This document shows, one piece after another, positions 59,956 to 64,000 of a DNA stretch of 64,000 nt; positions within the stretch are counted from its first letter, which is position 1, and each line of letters begins with the position of its first letter. The position numbers and the translations under genes were made by a program. This DNA comes from Paraglaciecola mesophila. Lineage in GTDB: Bacteria; Pseudomonadota; Gammaproteobacteria; Enterobacterales; Alteromonadaceae. The notes beneath the pieces were generated by a model. The model worked only from the letters and a program-made list of their open reading frames with translations. It searched no databases and was not told where the DNA came from. Location: contig NZ_CP047656.1 of NCBI RefSeq assembly GCF_009906955.1, positions 62,001 to 126,000 on the forward strand. The letters run 5' to 3'.

Positions 59956-60744
59956 ATGACTTTTAGAGCATTACATCAACAACAAGAGCCGCTTATTATT
60001 TGTAACGTATGGGATGTACCCAGTGCGCAACTGGGCGAAAAGCTAGGCTATAAAGCCTTAGGTACGTCTAGTGCTGCCATTGCGCGTATGTTAGGTGTAA
60101 ACGATGGCGAACAGGTGTTGTTTAGTGAACTGATTTACTTAGTGAAGCGTATTTTATCGGCTGTCAACGTACCGCTGACGGTGGATATAGAATCGGGCTA
60201 TGGCCGCAGTAGTGAGCAAGTGGCAAATAACCTACTGCAACTTGCGCGGTTAGGCGTTGCGGGTGTCAATATTGAAGACAGCCGGGTGACAACCGTCAGT
60301 GATGGGCAGCCACCTCAAAGGGTACTTCAATCAGGTCAGGCATTGGCCAAAGTGATTAAGGAGGTAAAACATCACCTGTGTGCTAAGGGGATTGATATGT
60401 TTCTTAATGTACGCACAGACACCTATCTGCTAGGAGGAGGTGACAACGAACAGATATTAGCCGATACCCAAGCGCGTATTGCGCTGTACCAACAAGCCGG
60501 AGCGGATGGCATCTTTGTACCAGGCGTGATGGCGTTGCCAGACATTCGCGCTATCGTTAATACCACAGACCTACCGGTAAATGTTATGTGCATGCCAGGG
60601 TTAGCGAATTTTACAGAATTGAAAGCATGTGGGGTAAAGCGCATAAGTATGGGCAATTTTGTGTATGAAAATATGCTAGGTTCACTGGCAACGACACTGA
60701 CGCATATCCGGGAGCAAGGCTCGTTTGATTCACTGTTTCAATAA
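59956..60744 (+). CDS. isocitrate lyase/PEP mutase family enzyme
   Basis: 262 residues from the ATG at 59956 (AAGGAGAAGG site). The frame is open 42 codons upstream, but those lack family features. TIM-barrel motifs ICNVWDVPSAQLGEKLGYKALGTSSAA, LTVDIESGYG and GVNIEDSRV match the PEP mutase/oxaloacetate decarboxylase-like branch; most of this branch carries out C-C or P-C bond cleavage of 2-oxo acids. The substrate is not known. Confidence 0.88.
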   Translation: MTFRALHQQQEPLIICNVWDVPSAQLGEKLGYKALGTSSAAIARMLGVNDGEQVLFSELIYLVKRILSAVNVPLTVDIESGYGRSSEQVANNLLQLARLGVAGVNIEDSRVTTVSDGQPPQRVLQSGQALAKVIKEVKHHLCAKGIDMFLNVRTDTYLLGGGDNEQILADTQARIALYQQAGADGIFVPGVMALPDIRAIVNTTDLPVNVMCMPGLANFTELKACGVKRISMGNFVYENMLGSLATTLTHIREQGSFDSLFQ

Positions 60745-60877
60745 CATCCCACAACAAAGCTGTCGGTTGAACGCCCTTTGCCGTGTTAGCATGACTCAAA
60801 GGTGATAGAGACCACGACTAATCGAATGTGTAACACCTTGAGCGATAAATGTGCAGCCGATACGGCGAAGGAGACAA

Positions 60878-61162
60878 GTGACTATCGAGCTAACCAATGT
60901 ACCTGTTAATGAAGGTATTACTTGCAGTACGTGCCGGGCGAATTGTTGTCGGCTTGAAGTGATGTTGATCACCGACACTGGGGTGCCAGAAAAGTTTATC
61001 GCCCAAGACAAGTGGGGCGGGGAAGTCATGCTTCGTTTAGAAGACGGCTGGTGCGCAGCCGTCGACCGTGAAACCATGCTGTGCACCATATACGATAAAC
61101 GGCCGCTTATTTGCCGAGAGTTTGAAATGGGCGGGTTCGAGTGCCTAGATGAACGTACATAA
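60878..61162 (+). CDS. YkgJ-type cysteine cluster protein (zinc/iron-chelating)
   Basis: 94 residues from the GTG at 60878, with AAGGAG 5 bp before it. Cysteine motif CSTCRANCC at the N-terminus, and WCAAVDRETMLCTIYDKRPLICREFEMGGFEC at the end, the CxxCC...C...RPLxC pattern of the YkgJ/Fe-S-binding UPF0153 family. Likely binds a metal; role unknown. Confidence 0.82.
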   Translation: MTIELTNVPVNEGITCSTCRANCCRLEVMLITDTGVPEKFIAQDKWGGEVMLRLEDGWCAAVDRETMLCTIYDKRPLICREFEMGGFECLDERT

Positions 61163-61590
61163 CGCCTCACGTAATTCCGCTTTATGACAACGACACACTA
61201 AGAGCGGATCTGGAACACACACTATGGAATAAATCCCCTTGAAAAATTTACTTCAAAAGCATTTACATACAACAGAGAAACCTAAAGTTCAGGGGCGTGT
61301 ACTCATTGTGAACCTTATATTGTGAATTAGGTTATCGCCTTGGCTGCTTGGGCAAAGCTGCACTTAATTCTGCTTCAGTCACCTTTCGTACTTCAGCAAC
61401 CTCGCTAAAAATAGTATTCGGTCCGCCGGCAGCATTCATGGCTTGGTGTTTTGTAATGCGTTATTTCCAGCGCTCTATCCAGCACTTTGTGTTGAACTTG
61501 CTTAGATCCATCGGCAAATATGGTTATTATGTTGAGGTATAAGAATAAGTCGCTAAAACGACATAATATTTAATCAGTTTAGGGAACCTA
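61163..61590. other. 428-bp region without a confident gene, possible gene remnant
   Basis: No full gene is visible. On the minus strand 61332-61439 encodes MNAAGGPNTIFSEVAEVRK and onward to 35 aa with protein-like composition, ended by TAA, but with no ribosome site and a stop seven codons upstream; it may be the tail of a decayed gene. The plus-strand reading of the same bases looks like a shadow. Two copies of ATTGTGAA lie near 61307-61326. Confidence 0.35.
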
Positions 61591-64000
61591 ATGACTCTAC
61601 GAAATTTGTACACCATATTTGTTTTAACAGCGGTGTTGTTTTGCGCTGCGTCTAACGTAAACGCCACCTCATCTTCTCCTACTAACTCTGGTTGGCCTCA
61701 GCTGATATACAAGGCTACCATTCCTGATATGCAAAGCGTGTTGGGTTATTCGGTCGGGCAACGCATCACATCACACCCAGACATGCTGCGTTACTTCGAA
61801 GCATTGCAAAAATCAGCCCCTCGAAATATTCAAATTTTCGAGTACGGACAAACGTGGGAAGGGCGCAAGCTAATATATGCAGCCATTGGTAGTGAGCAAA
61901 ATATCGCTAACTTGACGCAATTTTCTCAGGATATGCAGGCGCTGTCTGATCCGCGGGTTACCGACAAACGTAAAGCGAAAGGGTTAATAGATTCTTTGCC
62001 TTCATCTGTGTGGTTAGAATACAGCGTGCACGGCAATGAAATTAGCAGTACCGATGCTGCCATGATGACGGCATATCATTTACTTGCGGGCGAAGGCGAA
62101 GTAACGGTTGATAACATCATGCAAAACAGCATCGTGTTTATCGACCCGCTGCAAAACCCAGATGGTCGTAGCCGCTTTATTGCCAATTATTACTCCACAG
62201 TAGGCATGAACCATAGCAGTGACAGATTATCTGCTGAGCATAATGAACCTTGGCCTCGCGGACGTGCGAATCATTATTTGTTTGATATGAACCGTGATTG
62301 GCTAGCCATTACCCAACCAGAAACCAAAGGTCGTATTGCTAGTTTGAAAAAATATCACCCGCTGGTGGTCATCGATTTACATGAGATGGGCGGTGATGAA
62401 AGTTATTACTTTGCTCCGTCAGCACAGCCTGTTAATCCACATATGACTCAGGCGCAAATCGACAATATTAATTTGGTAGGGCGCAATAATGCTAAGCATT
62501 TTGATGCCAATGGCTTTGATTATTTTACCCGTGAAATCTTTGATGCCTTCTACCCTGGCTACGGTGACAGCTGGCCGACCTTTTATGGTGCTGCTGCGTC
62601 CACGTATGAAGTGGCCTCTTCTCGCGGCCAAATATTCCGCCGTTTGGATGGGAGCGAGCTTAGTTATGAAGATACCGTACTACGTCACTTCGTGGCTTCT
62701 ATTTCTACTGCAGAGGCCGTAGCGAATAACCGAACGAAGTTACTTAACGATTATTACCAGTATCAAATTGATGCCATTGAGGCTGGCAGGTCTGACAAAA
62801 AAGAGCGCGTATTTATTCTGCCAAATAAACGCGATCGTGCCGGTCACTTTAAGCTAGCGAAACTAATGACAGAGCATGGCGTAGACGTTTATCAAACCAC
62901 AGAAAAAGTAAAAATGTGCGGCGAAACCTATGCGCCAGGAAGCTACTATATCGATACCGCACAGCCTAGAGGGCGTTTTGTAAAAACCACTTTCACTCAA
63001 CAGGTCGATATGAGCAAAGCGTTTATCAAGGAGCAAGAACGCCGCCGAGAGAGAAAACTAGGGGATCAAATATATGATGTAACGGGCTGGTCATTGCCCT
63101 TAATGTACAACCTAGCGGTAAACACCTGTGGTAAAAGTGTATCTGGGGATCATCGTTTGGTGAAAATGACTGACACGCTTGAAGGTCATGTCACAAACGC
63201 AAATGCCACAGTCGCGTATATCGTGCCTTGGGGCGATATGGCAGCAGGGCGATTTTTAACTGCCGCGTTACAGCAAAACATTACACTTAAAACGGCCGAT
63301 CGCGCGTTTACCATAGATGATAATACGCGCTACCCAGCCGGTAGCTTAATCATCGAAGTGGCAGCAAATAATGCCGATATTGCTGCTACCGTGCAAGAAA
63401 TCGCCACTCAAAGCGGTGCGCTTGTTGATGGAGTAAATACCAGTTGGGTAACAGAAGGGCCAAGTTTTGGTAGTAACGACACTTACTTAATGAGTGCACC
63501 AAAAATCGCGATGGCCTGGGATGACCCAACGTCTTCGTTAAGTGCGGGCAATACCCGCTACGTGATTGAGCAGCAATTTGGTTATCCGGTGACGGCTATC
63601 CGCACGTCGACCTTAGTCAATGCAGATTTGCGTCACTATCAGGTGTTAATTCTACCCTCAGGGCGCTATCAAAATGGTTTAGGTAAGGCCGGAGCCGATA
63701 ATATAAAGCGTTGGGTTGAAGCAGGTGGTGTGCTGATTACCCTAGGTAGTGCCACGGCATTTGCTGCCGACGCTGATATTGGTTTGTTAGATGTAAAGCG
63801 TGAATTGGCGATTAATGAGCAAAACAGCAACGAAAATCCCGATACAGAATCTTCAACGGTGGCTGGCAAGGCCTATGCAAGCCGAGACGATTTAATCAAG
63901 CACAGTGAAAACAGTGAGGAAAGCCCTGATTTCGTCGCTGGAGTACTGGCTAATGTGGAAGTTGATCAAGAGCATTGGTTAACTGCTGGCGTTGCACCTG
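61591..64000 (+). CDS. M14 family zinc carboxypeptidase, partial (C-terminus beyond window)
   Basis: ATG at 61591 with AGGGAACC upstream; open to the right edge (803 complete codons). Signal peptide (about 1-28, ending NVNATS). Zinc site HGNEIS has the H-x-x-E pair, followed by PLQNPDGRSRFIANY, FDMNRDWLAITQPETKG and VVIDLHEMGGD, the M14 core. Then a long C-terminal region with a DJ-1/glutamine amidotransferase-like segment (YQVLILPSGRYQNG). Large M14 proteins of this shape are secreted peptidases in Alteromonadales. Confidence 0.9.
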   Translation, partial: MTLRNLYTIFVLTAVLFCAASNVNATSSSPTNSGWPQLIYKATIPDMQSVLGYSVGQRITSHPDMLRYFEALQKSAPRNIQIFEYGQTWEGRKLIYAAIGSEQNIANLTQFSQDMQALSDPRVTDKRKAKGLIDSLPSSVWLEYSVHGNEISSTDAAMMTAYHLLAGEGEVTVDNIMQNSIVFIDPLQNPDGRSRFIANYYSTVGMNHSSDRLSAEHNEPWPRGRANHYLFDMNRDWLAITQPETKGRIASLKKYHPLVVIDLHEMGGDESYYFAPSAQPVNPHMTQAQIDNINLVGRNNAKHFDANGFDYFTREIFDAFYPGYGDSWPTFYGAAASTYEVASSRGQIFRRLDGSELSYEDTVLRHFVASISTAEAVANNRTKLLNDYYQYQIDAIEAGRSDKKERVFILPNKRDRAGHFKLAKLMTEHGVDVYQTTEKVKMCGETYAPGSYYIDTAQPRGRFVKTTFTQQVDMSKAFIKEQERRRERKLGDQIYDVTGWSLPLMYNLAVNTCGKSVSGDHRLVKMTDTLEGHVTNANATVAYIVPWGDMAAGRFLTAALQQNITLKTADRAFTIDDNTRYPAGSLIIEVAANNADIAATVQEIATQSGALVDGVNTSWVTEGPSFGSNDTYLMSAPKIAMAWDDPTSSLSAGNTRYVIEQQFGYPVTAIRTSTLVNADLRHYQVLILPSGRYQNGLGKAGADNIKRWVEAGGVLITLGSATAFAADADIGLLDVKRELAINEQNSNENPDTESSTVAGKAYASRDDLIKHSENSEESPDFVAGVLANVEVDQEHWLTAGVAP

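Noticed and set aside
61348..61542. Plus-strand 64-codon open frame
   Set aside because: Low-complexity, no ribosome site, no family features; the minus-strand reading is more protein-like and even that is only a possible remnant.

Overview
The window reads as ordinary chromosome of a marine gammaproteobacterium of the Alteromonadales, most like Paraglaciecola, Glaciecola or Alteromonas. The grounds are the gene order (cysZ / smc-zipA-ligA; comEC-msbA-lpxK-ycaR-kdsB; gltA // sdhCDAB-sucABCD), the use of a true SMC instead of MukB, many secreted peptidases, a TonB-dependent receptor and moderate GC. The genus is inference from general knowledge, not from a search. I see no rRNA or tRNA gene, CRISPR array, prophage or insertion sequence.

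Layout. 1-1.9 kb (minus): a glycosyltransferase cut by the left edge and a membrane diguanylate cyclase, 4 bp apart. 2.0-3.9 kb: a panE-like reductase and cysZ, convergent. 4.1-11.4 kb (plus): smc, zipA, ligA and a small DUF3392 membrane protein (chromosome organisation, division, DNA sealing). 11.4-18.2 kb: a DUF2062 protein, divergent from comEC-msbA-lpxK-ycaR-kdsB (DNA uptake channel, lipid A flipping, lipid A 4'-kinase, CMP-Kdo supply). 18.2-25.8 kb: an SDR gene broken by an in-frame amber codon, D-cysteine desulfhydrase, a periplasmic-sensor protein with a degenerate GGDEF domain, a GNAT, a DUF2919 protein, an unidentified 137-aa protein, a LysR regulator divergent from a DedA-like membrane protein, and tcdA. 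26-29 kb: manC-manB (GDP-mannose).

29.1-40.7 kb is the TCA block: gltA on the minus strand, divergent from sdhCDAB, sucAB and sucCD on the plus strand. Together these genes encode citrate synthase, succinate dehydrogenase, the E1 and E2 subunits of 2-oxoglutarate dehydrogenase and succinyl-CoA synthetase. SucB carries two nearly identical lipoyl domains. Hairpins separate sdhB from sucA and sucB from sucC, and perfect TATAAT hexamers precede sucA and sucC, so the block probably has internal start and stop points.

40.7-50.2 kb is a minus-strand run of envelope and secreted functions: an S9 peptidase lipoprotein, a sorbosone-dehydrogenase-like lipoprotein, a solute-binding protein, a luciferase-like monooxygenase, dipeptidase E and a TonB-dependent receptor. 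50.6-54.6 kb (plus) is a compact operon of a histidine phosphatase, an ACAD10/11-type acyl-CoA dehydrogenase, an aminoglycoside-phosphotransferase-like kinase and a quinone-reductase-like dehydrogenase. It is the best candidate for a less-described pathway, probably catabolism of 4-hydroxyacyl-CoA. 54.7-64 kb holds a DUF3718 protein, a 60-aa membrane protein, a TPR plus aspartyl-hydroxylase-like protein, a DUF924 protein, a second S9 peptidase, a PEP mutase/isocitrate lyase family enzyme, a YkgJ-type cysteine-cluster protein, and an M14 carboxypeptidase cut by the right edge.

I found no clearly novel multi-gene system. The points worth a second look are the kinase/dehydrogenase operon, the duplicated lipoyl domain of SucB, the nonsense-disrupted SDR, the hairpin in the sucC leader, two divergent GGDEF proteins and the TPR-hydroxylase.
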